From: an uncultured Eubacterium sp.
GTDB taxonomy: Bacteria; Bacillota; Clostridia; Lachnospirales; Lachnospiraceae
Reading direction: 5' to 3'
NCBI GenBank assembly: GCA_900548465.1
Contig: URKY01000031.1
Span: 1 to 30,399, forward strand
DNA: 30,399 nt
Part shown: positions 1-7,155 of the stretch, piece after piece
Layout: every line of letters begins with the position of its first letter
Numbering within the stretch: the first letter of the stretch is position 1
The notes under the pieces: generated by a model
Told to the model about the DNA's origin: nothing
The model's input: only the letters and a program-made list of their open reading frames with translations
The model's database searches: none
Program-made: the position numbers and the translations under genes

Positions 1-47
1 GCAAGGATATACAAGAGTTAGCTTAGCAATCAAAAAAATTCCCGACA

Positions 48-512
48 ATGAAGAGCTTAGACAGCCCTGTTAAGGAAAATAAGGCAGCTAATAGCAATGA
101 AGCTCAGCCGGCAGTTAAAGAAGAGAAAATTGATTTCTCAAATGTAAAGATTGAACCTTTATTTGAAGAAGAAGTTGATTTTGAAACATTTAGTAAGTCA
201 GACTTTAGAGCAGTAAAGGTTAAGGAATGTGTTGCAGTACCAAAGAGCAAGAAACTTTTACAGTTTACACTTAATGATGGTACAGGCGTTGACAGAACAA
301 TTCTTTCAGGTATTCACGCATACTATGAACCGGAAGAATTAGTTGGCAAGACACTTATTGCAATCACAAACCTCCCACCTAGAAAGATGATGGGAATAGA
401 ATCTTGTGGTATGTTACTTTCAGCAGTAAACAACCTTAAGGATTCAGAAGATGAAGAACTTCATCTTGTTATGGTAGATAATCATATTCCGGCAGGAGCA
501 AAGCTGTATTAA
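48..512 (+). CDS. metG: Methionyl-tRNA synthetase, C-terminal tRNA-binding domain
   Basis: This encodes the C-terminal tRNA-binding (EMAP/Trbp111-like OB-fold) part of methionyl-tRNA synthetase, which strengthens tRNA binding and dimerisation of the cytosolic enzyme. After a charged linker (residues 1-45), the OB-fold spans about residues 46-154. It shows the family features PKSKKLLQF, ILSGI, PPRKMMGIES and the terminal IPAGAKLY. The catalytic and anticodon domains would lie left of the window. In the same frame upstream, codons 3-23 read KDIQELA, which fits the conserved end of the MetRS anticodon domain, but codon 24-26 is TAG. The ATG at 48 has no convincing Shine-Dalgarno sequence. It is therefore either the tail of metG interrupted by a stop, or a separately translated tRNA-binding protein. 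The domain identity is well supported. The gene structure is not. Confidence 0.75.
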   Translation: MKSLDSPVKENKAANSNEAQPAVKEEKIDFSNVKIEPLFEEEVDFETFSKSDFRAVKVKECVAVPKSKKLLQFTLNDGTGVDRTILSGIHAYYEPEELVGKTLIAITNLPPRKMMGIESCGMLLSAVNNLKDSEDEELHLVMVDNHIPAGAKLY

Positions 513-568
513 GATGATATAAAGATGTACTGTTTTACCAAATAGACAGGATGTACTTCATTTGATAA

Positions 569-604
569 AAAAATGGGCAATTCCAATCGGGATTGCCCAT
601 TTTT
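569..604 (+). terminator. Rho-independent terminator after metG
   Basis: The arms AAAATGGGCAAT (570-581) and ATTGCCCATTTT (592-603) are perfectly complementary. The inner C-C/G-G pairs extend the stem around an AATC loop, and a run of T follows. It closes the metG transcript 57 bases past the stop codon. Bases 605-781 hold no gene that I can recognise. Confidence 0.85.
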
Positions 605-781
605 AAAACAAACAGAAATACAAATCGGAACTTAACACCACAATATGGAATCATCAGGATTCTTCACCTATTTACATTGTAGGAAGTTACGATTTTCACA
701 CAGCATATATTAAAGATAAACGATGTAGAAGGTTGCAAGAATAATGGTTACCGGATTTGCAAAATTTAAAGGAGAAAAATT

Positions 782-1111
782 ATGAAAGAGATATATGTAA
801 CTAATAACGAAGTTGATCTTCAAATGCTTATTGGAATTTTGGAAAGTCAGGGTATAACCGCAGAGGTTAAGGCAGACGGAGCCGGAGATTATTTTAGGGT
901 AGCCGGTTCAGACTTTAATATCAATAAAAGAGTGCTGGTAAAAGATGAAGATTGGGAAAAAGCATTAAGATTAGCTGAAGATAATGGATATAAGGAAGAA
1001 AAATCTGCAGTTAAAAGGGATAACAGACAGATTTGGGTAGCCAGAATAATTTTAATTGTTTGCGTTGCGGCTATATTTGTGAGTATACTTCTTAGTGTGC
1101 TAAACAATTAG
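782..1111 (+). CDS. DUF2007-like small protein with C-terminal membrane anchor
   Basis: This is a 109-residue protein. Residues 1-70 resemble the putative signal-transducing DUF2007 fold: a ferredoxin-like segment that begins with the typical 'I/V-Y-V-T-N-x-E-x-D-x-x-M/L-L-x-x-I-L' pattern and has a second strand RVLVKDEDWEKAL followed by a helix. Residues 85-107 form a single hydrophobic helix (ARIILIVCVAAIFVSILLSV), preceded by a basic stretch, so the N-terminal domain probably faces the cytoplasm. A strong AAAGGAG ribosome binding site lies seven bases before the ATG. The gene stands alone between a terminator and a decayed gene, so context does not add a role. The exact function of DUF2007 proteins is not established, and the family assignment here is by eye. 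Confidence 0.7.
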   Translation: MKEIYVTNNEVDLQMLIGILESQGITAEVKADGAGDYFRVAGSDFNINKRVLVKDEDWEKALRLAEDNGYKEEKSAVKRDNRQIWVARIILIVCVAAIFVSILLSVLNN

Positions 1112-1201
1112 ATATAAAGGATATAATTACTGTTAAAATATACGAATAGCCGCCGACAGAATGGAGGGGCAGTACATATTATAAGAAAAAAGGAATTACA
1201 T

Positions 1202-1728
1202 ATGAAAAAATATTTAAGTTTTATACTGTCGTTTTTATTAATGATAACCACCATTACCGTAACACCGGTTCATGCAGATGGAGAACTGAGACGTGAAGTA
1301 TTGTATATGGGAGTGAAATATGATGTTGCTGCAGGAAGCGAAAAGTAACAGTATGAGTTTCCACTAATTCGCTTGGAAAAATTATGGCGGATACAGTAGA
1401 AGAATTACAGCTTGGGCAGGAACTGGAATTTGAAGGAGAATTTGACAAATCATATTATTTTACGATGCCAAATAGTTTCTCACATGTAAAATTTGCCTGC
1501 CTGAATCCTACCGATTCTGACGGAAATAGAATATTAAACATGAGAGTCAGATATTTTCAGGAAAGTTCTTTGGAAGAGGAAACTTATATGAGAACTCCTG
1601 ACAAATACATAAATACAGCCCTAAATCCAATTGATACAAAAAACAAACCTCATATCTTTAATATTTATGCACACAAATGGCCTCAAACCAGTGGCAATGA
1701 AAATATTACCACCAAATCGCTTTTGTAA
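1202..1728 (+). pseudogene. Decayed secreted protein gene
   Basis: A typical secreted-protein start lies at 1202: MKKYLSFILS, a hydrophobic core to about residue 20, and an Ala-Asp cleavage site after TPVHA. It has an A-rich upstream region with AAAAGGA. The reading frame stops at TAA 1346-1348 after 48 codons. The next frame over continues as KVTV, a TGA at 1354, then VSTNSLGKIMADTVEELQ and an open stretch to 1728 that contains beta-strand-rich sequence (FDKSYYFTMP, FSHVKFACLN). I read this as one former extracellular protein broken by a frameshift and a nonsense codon. The segment 1384-1728 could still be translated from ATG 1384, but it has no ribosome binding site and no secretion signal. 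I do not recognise the protein family. Confidence 0.6.
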
Positions 1729-1752
1729 CTAGAGAAAAATAAATAAAAGTAA

Positions 1753-1813
1753 AAACCTCTCCGTTTGTGATATGTACCTGAAATTTTGATACATATCATA
1801 GATGGAGAGGTTT
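1753..1813. terminator. Bidirectional terminator hairpin between convergent genes
   Basis: AAACCTCTCC (1753-1762) pairs with GGAGAGGTTT (1804-1813). An inner perfect stem, GATATGTA (1769-1776) with TACATATC (1790-1797), stacks inside it. T-rich tracts lie outside both arms, so the structure can end transcription from the left-hand gene remnant and from the minus-strand surface protein gene that ends at 1831. Confidence 0.8.
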
Positions 1814-1830
1814 CTGTTTTTTATATAAGA

Positions 1831-4038
1831 TTATTTTGATGATTTTTTACGTTTTAATGTTAGGATCAATATGCCACCTGCTGAAATAAAGAAAATTTCC
1901 ATCCACAATACTATGCTGCTGTTTTCTCCTGTTTGTGGAGAATTTGTATCAGATATAGATGTTGCCGGCTTTGTTGTGGTAATTTCAGTATCAGTATTGG
2001 ATGTTGCCGGCTTTGTTGTGGTAATTTCAATATCAGCCTTAGATGTTGCCGGCTCTGTTGTAGTAATTTCGGTAGCAGGCTTAGTTGTAGCCGGTTCTGT
2101 TGTAGTAGTTTCGGTGGCAGGCTTAGTTGTTGCTACTTCTGTTACAGTGAATTGAGTTTCAGCAGAACCTGTTGTTGAAACCACGCTCAAAGTATGTTTT
2201 CCAACGCTTAATGTTTTTACAAATTCACCTTTTATAGTGACAATTGTACTACCTTCCATAAGGATGTAGTTGCTTGGATCAAGTTCTTTGCCATCTATAA
2301 GAATTTTTTGAAAGTCTGCCAGTTCAGCACTTGATTTAAAAGTCGCAGACTTACCTTGCTCAACAAATTGGTTTGCACCCTCAATAATTTTTGGCTTATC
2401 GACAGGCTTTAGCTCAAGAGCAGCAATTGCATCTTCAATAGCTTTTGCCATTGCATCAACATTTGCCTGTTCAATGTAATCTTTGTCACGAGCGACAGCG
2501 TCTATGGCTGCCGTAACAGCTGTAAAATCCTTGTAATCATCTTTATTTAGGGCAGTTGCCTTCGCAATAGCATCATTTACTTGAGAATAATCAGCCTGGA
2601 ACAAATATTTTTGGGTATATGTTGAGTAGTACAAATTATAATATTGGGTATCACCAATCTGTCTAATAAAATATGTACCACATAATTTATTTGAGCTATC
2701 AATAGTGAAAGCAGGGGGTGCGAGGAAAAGAAGCGCATCCTGGTCATATATCTTTTGTGGAAGCGCATCAATATTTCCGGTTTTAGGGTTAATGTAGTAT
2801 AAGCAGACATTTTCCTGTTTGAGGTCACGGGCATTTCCATTTTCGTCTAACCATTTTCCGTCGGTTGCTTTTTCATACTGTTTGCCGCCTACTGAAACAG
2901 TTGAATTGCTTGTCTTAAGAGGCTCATATTGAATTGCCGTAATATATGTCAAAACGCCATTTTTAGAAATTATGGAGTATTCCGTATCGCCTGTCTTTGA
3001 CACATCTGCAAATTCAGTATGTATCAAATTATTTTGGGCATTAGTGGAAACTTCATAAATTTTTCCTTTATTGTAATAGGTTAATCCCGGAATATCAGAA
3101 TCAACGACTGAAGCATGTGTAGTACCATCCGTAAGGTTAGTTACATCATTTCCATTATTGACAGACATTTTAACTGTGCCTGGTTTATATTTATCAGGGT
3201 AAAAGGAATATTTCTGGGTCATTACCTTGTCGTACATTACATCAGAAACATGAGTTTGTTCTGTCGGTTCTTCAAAAATTGTCACGGTCTTATTTCCTAC
3301 TTTGGCAATGGAATAGGATGATATATAGTTGCAATTTTTTGCAAAAACCATAGTAACAAGTCTTCCATTTTCATCTACAAGGTTATTTTCTGAATAAAAG
3401 GCGTTGGTTTCAGGGTTATAATAAAAACCCTCTATACCATATGAGCCGGTATCATTTTTAACGTCATGGCATACTACCCAGGAAACAAGTATTTTACCAT
3501 CTATTTTGGTTACTTTTGGATTATATGTGCTAATATTGTCAGAATTATAATAAGATACATTGGTAGTTTTAAAATCAATCCACGTATTATTGCTGTCACA
3601 AACTGCAAGGGATATTCTTAATGCACTTGCGATGTCTTCTCCTGTGAATGTTTCTTTAAAGCCTTTTGTGGCATTGGTCCAGACGATTATGCCGTCATTG
3701 TTATCAGAATATATGAAGGGCTCCATGTCCCAAGTGCCATCATCCTCAATGGAAACAGGTCGGGAACAGCTTTGATTTCCGATTATAGAAAACCCAAGCT
3801 CAGAACGGTTCCAGACTTCCCTGTCACCGAAATCCGAAGTAAATACAAACATCTCTTTGGACATACTGGGATATGGTGCTGACTTGATTTCACTAAGATT
3901 GTACATACCTGCAAGTAACTTTAAGTCGTAGACATCGTCGTTTTGTGCTGATATGGTTGTAGGTATTAGTCCAATAAGTAATGTCAAAGATAAAACAAGA
4001 GATAGTAATCTTGTTTTGCAAAAAATTCTTTTTTTCAT
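1831..4038 (-). CDS. Sortase-anchored cell-surface protein with FIVAR and Thr/Pro stalk
   Basis: This is a 735-residue surface protein. The start at 4038 is chosen over the more distal ATG at 4074 because an AAGGAGGAG site sits directly upstream and it gives a clean signal peptide (MKKRIFCKTR plus a hydrophobic core, cleavage near residue 31). Residues 32-480 form a large unrecognised beta-rich region. Residues 487-547 look like a FIVAR-type helical repeat (DYKDFTAVTAAIDA, AIEDAIAALE). Residues 548-635 form an Ig-like module (GKELDPSNYI, GKHTLSVVST). Residues 636-699 are a Thr/Pro repeat stalk. The end, from residue 700, is SPQTG-E, a hydrophobic helix and KRKKSSK, which is a variant LPXTG sorting signal. 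The protein should be covalently attached to peptidoglycan by a class B/E-like or general sortase. The gene is monocistronic, flanked by hairpins. A binding partner or substrate cannot be named from sequence alone. Confidence 0.8.
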   Translation of the reverse strand: MKKRIFCKTRLLSLVLSLTLLIGLIPTTISAQNDDVYDLKLLAGMYNLSEIKSAPYPSMSKEMFVFTSDFGDREVWNRSELGFSIIGNQSCSRPVSIEDDGTWDMEPFIYSDNNDGIIVWTNATKGFKETFTGEDIASALRISLAVCDSNNTWIDFKTTNVSYYNSDNISTYNPKVTKIDGKILVSWVVCHDVKNDTGSYGIEGFYYNPETNAFYSENNLVDENGRLVTMVFAKNCNYISSYSIAKVGNKTVTIFEEPTEQTHVSDVMYDKVMTQKYSFYPDKYKPGTVKMSVNNGNDVTNLTDGTTHASVVDSDIPGLTYYNKGKIYEVSTNAQNNLIHTEFADVSKTGDTEYSIISKNGVLTYITAIQYEPLKTSNSTVSVGGKQYEKATDGKWLDENGNARDLKQENVCLYYINPKTGNIDALPQKIYDQDALLFLAPPAFTIDSSNKLCGTYFIRQIGDTQYYNLYYSTYTQKYLFQADYSQVNDAIAKATALNKDDYKDFTAVTAAIDAVARDKDYIEQANVDAMAKAIEDAIAALELKPVDKPKIIEGANQFVEQGKSATFKSSAELADFQKILIDGKELDPSNYILMEGSTIVTIKGEFVKTLSVGKHTLSVVSTTGSAETQFTVTEVATTKPATETTTTEPATTKPATEITTTEPATSKADIEITTTKPATSNTDTEITTTKPATSISDTNSPQTGENSSIVLWMEIFFISAGGILILTLKRKKSSK
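1942..2133 (-). repeat. Tandem repeat encoding the Thr/Pro wall-spanning stalk
   Basis: In-frame degenerate repeats encode units of the form (I/E)TTTKPAT or EPATTKPAT within residues 636-699 of the surface protein. The two best-conserved units are about 42 bases long, each carrying GATGTTGCCGGCTTTGTTGT on the plus strand. Such repeats commonly vary in number between strains and set how far the domain projects from the wall. The plus-strand open frames over this stretch are artefacts of the repeat. Confidence 0.85.
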
Positions 4039-4105
4039 AAAACTCCTCCTTGAATATAAGTGAATAGGAAGCAAAGCATATACATCTTTATTTATAAATA
4101 ATTCT

Positions 4106-4135
4106 ACATTATTTACTTTTTAAAGTAAATAATGT
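4106..4135. repeat. Perfect AT-rich 14-bp palindrome
   Basis: ACATTATTTACTTT (4106-4119), a two-base TT loop and AAAGTAAATAATGT (4122-4135) form a perfect inverted repeat. It lies in the 178-base gap between the glucosidase stop and the surface protein start, both on the minus strand. It could be a regulator-binding operator for the surface protein gene or a weak terminator of the glucosidase transcript. The very short loop and lack of G/C favour a dimeric DNA-binding site over a terminator. This is inference. Confidence 0.5.
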
Positions 4136-4216
4136 AAAAAGAAAAATGCGGTAGGGATGACACATTGCCGTGAAAACATATTCGGACGGAAAAGAAGTTC
4201 TGGAGGGGTAAGCCAT

Positions 4217-5890
4217 CTATTCCACACACTCAATTACTATAACTTCGCAACTCTCCAATTTAAGCACTTTCCCATTGATTTCCTTTATTCCAACATTTGA
4301 GAGAACAATTTTTTTAACAGGATATTTCAATTCTATAGCTGTAGATTCTTTTCCAAAATCTGCAACAACAAGGATACGTTGGTTGTTTGATACACGATAA
4401 TATGCCATTACAGATTCAGTATCTTCATAAGCAGGTTCAAATACACCGTAAGTGAATACTTCATTGTATTCAGGTGATTTACGTGTAGCTACTAACTTAC
4501 GATAGTAGTTTAAAACTGAGTCAGGGTCATTTTCCTGACTTTGTACGTTAATATCTTTATAGTTAGAATTAACTTTAAGCCAAGGAGTTCCCGTTGTAAA
4601 GCCGGCATTATCTGCGTCGCTCCATTGTACAGGAGTTCTGGCATTGTCACGACTCATTTTGCTACAAACAGCCAAAGCTTCTTTATCAGATAGACCGGCA
4701 CTTATGGCAAGATTGTACTGGTCAATTGTGTTAATGTCGTTATATTCTTTAACATCATTCCAAATAGCATTTTGCATTCCGATTTCCTGTCCCTGATAAA
4801 TAAAAGGAATTCCGCGAAGAAGTATGCTTACAGTTCCAAGCATTTTTGTTCCAAGAGGATTTCTTGCATATTCAGGTAAAAATCTTGAAACACCTCTAGG
4901 TTCATCATGGTTTTCAATAATATTAGCTTCAATACCACATTTTTGAACCTGAAGCTGTGAGTTTATAATGGTTTTACGCCAATCATTAAAATTAATATCA
5001 GGTGCATCGTACCAGCCGTGGGCTCCATCGCTAAGGGTATGGGCACTAAAGTCAAAAATAGTAGAGAAGTGTCCGTTTTCACCGATAAACTGTGAAAGTT
5101 CATCTTTATGCATATTGAAAACTTCAGCAACAGTAAAGGCATCGTACTTTTCAAAAGTATTTTTTTTAAGGTCTTCTAGGTATTCACCAACACCTTCAAC
5201 ATTTTCAACCATTTGCCAACAACCGGCAAGACCGTCTGCGCCGTCAGGTTCCAGATTTGGAAAATCTAAATCTTTTTTTATGTTTATAATTGCATCAATC
5301 CTAAAACCGGCCAAACCTTTTTCAAGCCACCAGTTAATCATATCGTAAAGCTTTTTGCGAAGAGTAGGATTTTCCCAATTTAAATCAGGTTGTTCTTTGG
5401 CAAACATATGGAAATAATATTTATCAGTTCCGGGAACAGGTTCCCAACAATTGCCACCAAAATAAGAACGGTAATTACTAGGTGGATTGCCGTCTTTACC
5501 TTTTCTAAAATAGAAGTAATCGGCGTATTCCCCATCAGGGTCAGCTAAAGCTTTTTGGAACCATTCGTGTTTATCTGAACAGTGATTAATAACCAAGTCC
5601 ATAATAATATACATATTACGTTTTTTAGCTTCTGCCAGCAGTTCGTCAAATTCTTCCATTGTACCAAATTCTTTAGCAATAGAATAATAGTCAGAAATAT
5701 CATATCCCTGATCTACAAAAGGTGATTTGTAAATAGGAGAAAGCCAAATAATATCAATTCCTAAATCCTTTAAATAATCAAGCTTAGAAATAATACCTCT
5801 TAAATCTCCGATTCCATCTCCATTACTGTCTAGAAAACTTTTTGGATATATCTGATAAGCGACTTTGTCATGCCACCACTTTTTTTTCAT
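4217..5890 (-). CDS. malL: Oligo-alpha-glucosidase, GH13 (maltase/isomaltase type)
   Basis: This is a 557-residue cytosolic glycoside hydrolase of family 13 (subfamily 31 type) that releases glucose from the non-reducing ends of short malto- or isomalto-oligosaccharides. The start WWHDKVAYQIYPKSF and GDGIGDLRGI are typical. Region I is DLVINHCSD, region II GFRIDAI with nucleophile Asp199, region III FTVAEVF with acid/base Glu256, and region IV ENHDEPR with Asp329. The residue after the nucleophile is Ala200. In this subfamily Val there goes with alpha-1,6 preference, while Ala or Thr goes with alpha-1,4 or broad specificity, so maltase-like activity is likely (inference). Length is normal and all catalytic residues are present. 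A GAGGT site precedes the ATG. An AraC regulator lies 253 bases upstream on the same strand, and a maltodextrin phosphorylase lies beyond it. Trehalose-6-phosphate hydrolase is a less likely alternative. Confidence 0.88.
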   Translation of the reverse strand: MKKKWWHDKVAYQIYPKSFLDSNGDGIGDLRGIISKLDYLKDLGIDIIWLSPIYKSPFVDQGYDISDYYSIAKEFGTMEEFDELLAEAKKRNMYIIMDLVINHCSDKHEWFQKALADPDGEYADYFYFRKGKDGNPPSNYRSYFGGNCWEPVPGTDKYYFHMFAKEQPDLNWENPTLRKKLYDMINWWLEKGLAGFRIDAIINIKKDLDFPNLEPDGADGLAGCWQMVENVEGVGEYLEDLKKNTFEKYDAFTVAEVFNMHKDELSQFIGENGHFSTIFDFSAHTLSDGAHGWYDAPDINFNDWRKTIINSQLQVQKCGIEANIIENHDEPRGVSRFLPEYARNPLGTKMLGTVSILLRGIPFIYQGQEIGMQNAIWNDVKEYNDINTIDQYNLAISAGLSDKEALAVCSKMSRDNARTPVQWSDADNAGFTTGTPWLKVNSNYKDINVQSQENDPDSVLNYYRKLVATRKSPEYNEVFTYGVFEPAYEDTESVMAYYRVSNNQRILVVADFGKESTAIELKYPVKKIVLSNVGIKEINGKVLKLESCEVIVIECVE

Positions 5891-6143
5891 TGCTTTTACC
5901 TCGTTATTGCCATATTAATTAAGGCAAACTCTTTCTTTTATTTTATATTGATTGTTTGAGTATACGGATTATTCTGCGCCTTGCACTATCACAATTTTTT
6001 GCTTACATTATCATATTGTGAAATATTGCTTTATGTATTATACTGCTATTATAAAATAAAAAAAGCTATAGTTCTTGCATAATTTTTACAAAGTATAACA
6101 CAATACTGCTTTTAGAGGAGAGATTTATGATAATGCTTAAAAA

Positions 6144-7025
6144 TTAATCTCTGGCATCTTTTCTATATTTACCCGGTGTAATTCCGTATTTCTTTTTAAA
6201 ACACCTGTTAAAATAGGACAAATTATCAAAACCGGTATTTATTGCAATATTAATTATGTCATCAGAAGTTGTGGTAAGAAGTTTTGCTGCAACTTCGAGT
6301 CTGTAATTGTTAAGATATTGTACAAAACTCATCTCCATGGTTTCTTTAAAGAACTTCATAAAATATGATTTACTATAGAAGCAATGACCGGCAATTTCTT
6401 CTATGGAGATATTATCCTGAAAATGTTCAGCAACATAAGAAAGAATTGTTTTTATTTTTTCAAGAGCTTTTTTGCTAATTGGTTTAATTTCATTTCGCCC
6501 ACAATTGGATATCAGAAGGTAAAAAATCTGAAAAAGATAAGATTTAACAGCTAGCTGATATGCATAAGGACGTTTGTCACACAATTTATCTATTTCGTTA
6601 ATTAAAGAATAGAGAGAGTCGTGAAAATCAAAGTTACTATTAATTACAGGATATATATTTAGATTTCCTGAAAGTAAAGGTTGAATAAACTTGTCATTGC
6701 ACAAATCATAGCCTGAAGATTTGAGAAGATTCGATTTAAAAAGAATATTTTCATATTCCATAGTACTATAATCTTTTTGGCTAATAGAATGAAGTTGTCC
6801 CGGAAAGACGAAAACAACATCACCGGCGTTAACAGTATATGTTACAAGATTAACATTAACTAACCCCTGTCCTTTTTTGATTACAATTAGTTCAACTTCG
6901 TTATGCCAGTGAAGATTAACTGATTTGAAATCTAATGGAATAGAGCACAAATAAGTGTTATAAGGAAAGTCATTTGGCGTATGTTTTTTATTTTCGTGGT
7001 AAATTTCGTATTGATTCTTCTCCAT
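6144..7025 (-). CDS. AraC-family transcriptional regulator with cupin sensor domain
   Basis: This is a 293-residue regulator. The start at 7025 is preferred to the ATG at 7073 because a GGAGGT site lies seven bases before it and the 16 extra residues look like non-coding leader. The N-terminal part (about residues 25-150) is a cupin-type ligand-sensing domain: LHWHNEVELIVIKKG, then GDVVFVFPGQLH. The C-terminal 100 residues hold two helix-turn-helix motifs (IEEIAGHCFYSKSYFMKFFK and IINIAINTGFDNLSYFNRCF) and end in the family signature KKYGITPGKYR. It is divergent from the maltodextrin phosphorylase gene and lies upstream of the glucosidase gene, so it probably activates both in response to a maltose-type or related sugar. 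The ligand is inferred from context only. Confidence 0.88.
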   Translation of the reverse strand: MEKNQYEIYHENKKHTPNDFPYNTYLCSIPLDFKSVNLHWHNEVELIVIKKGQGLVNVNLVTYTVNAGDVVFVFPGQLHSISQKDYSTMEYENILFKSNLLKSSGYDLCNDKFIQPLLSGNLNIYPVINSNFDFHDSLYSLINEIDKLCDKRPYAYQLAVKSYLFQIFYLLISNCGRNEIKPISKKALEKIKTILSYVAEHFQDNISIEEIAGHCFYSKSYFMKFFKETMEMSFVQYLNNYRLEVAAKLLTTTSDDIINIAINTGFDNLSYFNRCFKKKYGITPGKYRKDARD

Positions 7026-7082
7026 AAAGTACCTCCAAAAATCAAAAAAAGATATTATTGTGCAAAAAAACAAAACTATAAT

Positions 7083-7113
7083 GCAATATTTTTAATAATA
7101 ACAATATTATAAT
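7083..7113 (+). promoter_or_regulatory. Probable activator-dependent promoter of the phosphorylase gene
   Basis: A TATAAT -10 box lies at 7108-7113, but there is no recognisable -35 box 16-18 bases before it. The expected -35 position is occupied by the end of GCAATATTT (7083-7091). The same nine bases occur on the minus strand at 6030-6022, in front of the glucosidase gene. TTGTGCAAAAAAA also occurs just upstream, at 7058-7070. A weak -35 with a shared motif over it suits positive control by the divergent AraC regulator. The -10 box is seen directly; the regulatory reading is inference. Confidence 0.4.
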
Positions 7114-7155
7114 ATAGTTACAAACATAAAACCATATTTTTTAGGAGGTATTAAA

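Noticed and set aside
1942..2133. Repeats that might suggest a CRISPR array
   Set aside because: The units are degenerate, contiguous and in frame within a coding gene, with no unique spacers.
1871..2178. Two plus-strand open frames with Val- or Cys-rich repeats
   Set aside because: They are antisense shadows of the Thr/Pro repeat stalk. They have no ribosome binding site and a composition dictated by the opposite strand.
4968..5348. 126-codon plus-strand frame inside the glucosidase gene
   Set aside because: It lies fully antisense to conserved GH13 sequence, including catalytic motifs, and has no ribosome binding site.
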